From NCBI GenBank assembly GCA_039621445.1, contig CP154954.1, forward strand, positions 50,633,847 through 50,697,846: 64,000 bases of DNA, read 5' to 3'. Position 1 is the stretch's first letter. Every line of letters starts with the position of its first letter. A program made the position numbers and the translations under genes. The notes under the pieces were generated by a model. It was not told where the DNA came from. It worked only from the letters and a program-made list of their open reading frames with translations, and searched no databases. Source of the stretch: Euglena gracilis. Its lineage: Eukaryota > Euglenida > Euglenophyceae > Euglenales. This document shows, in pieces, positions 63,966 to 64,000 of the stretch.

Positions 63966-64000
63966 GGAGGGGGGGGGGGCAGTTTGTTTTCAGGAGTCGC

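Overview
The window is nuclear DNA of a eukaryote, most likely a unicellular protist or alga. Coding segments are short, very GC3-rich exons in a sea of AT-rich non-coding DNA, C/G homopolymer runs, microsatellites and short transposons. No rRNA, tRNA, CRISPR array, operon or bacterial-type gene was seen. The exon models need GC-AG and sometimes GA-AG introns. That splicing is known from dinoflagellates and some euglenozoans. Interstitial TTAGGG arrays do not fit the usual dinoflagellate TTTAGGG telomere, so the group is left open.

The recognisable genes are five + strand paralogues (A 6486-9366, B 23797-27275, C 32038-35033, D 42303-46328, E 50368-53029). Each encodes a small CCCH zinc-finger protein of about 219-238 residues. 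The order is a basic N-terminus, finger 1 (C-x7-C-x5-C-x3-H) completed only by splicing intron 1, finger 2 (C-x8-C-x5-C-x3-H), a Pro/Ala linker, an acidic helix with FAECM, and a conserved C-terminal helix ending in DLNLV(A/G)C. C and D lie in a tandem duplication of about 10 kb (about 28.3-37.9 and 38.7-48.8 kb). A, B and E are older copies.

Nearly everything else is mobile or repetitive. One group consists of non-autonomous elements with CAG-type inverted ends and 8-bp target duplications (hAT-like: F1, F2, F3, F4, F7, F8; F5 has CAYAC ends). A second consists of elements with C-run/G-run ends inserted at TA dinucleotides (T1-T7). Two large CAAGCACCTATAG elements, GGCCGCGG palindrome elements (V) and foldbacks complete the set. 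The tandem duplication acts as a natural comparison: several insertions in one unit have an intact empty site in the other, which fixes target duplications of 8 bp or TA. Element F8a is the last intron of gene E, so a transposon has become an intron.

Several element families share a tiny hairpin with a GNA triloop (GAA, GCA, GGA) or close variants, with covarying stems. The two duplicated units also differ by at least three micro-inversions. Layout: 0-6 kb transposon nests; 6-9.4 gene A; 9.4-23.7 repeats, a hAT transposase remnant and telomere-like arrays; 23.8-27.3 gene B; 28.3-48.8 tandem units with genes C and D; 49.5-53 F2 and gene E; 53.6-57.2 a composite inverted-repeat element; 57.2-64 repeats with one GC-rich island.
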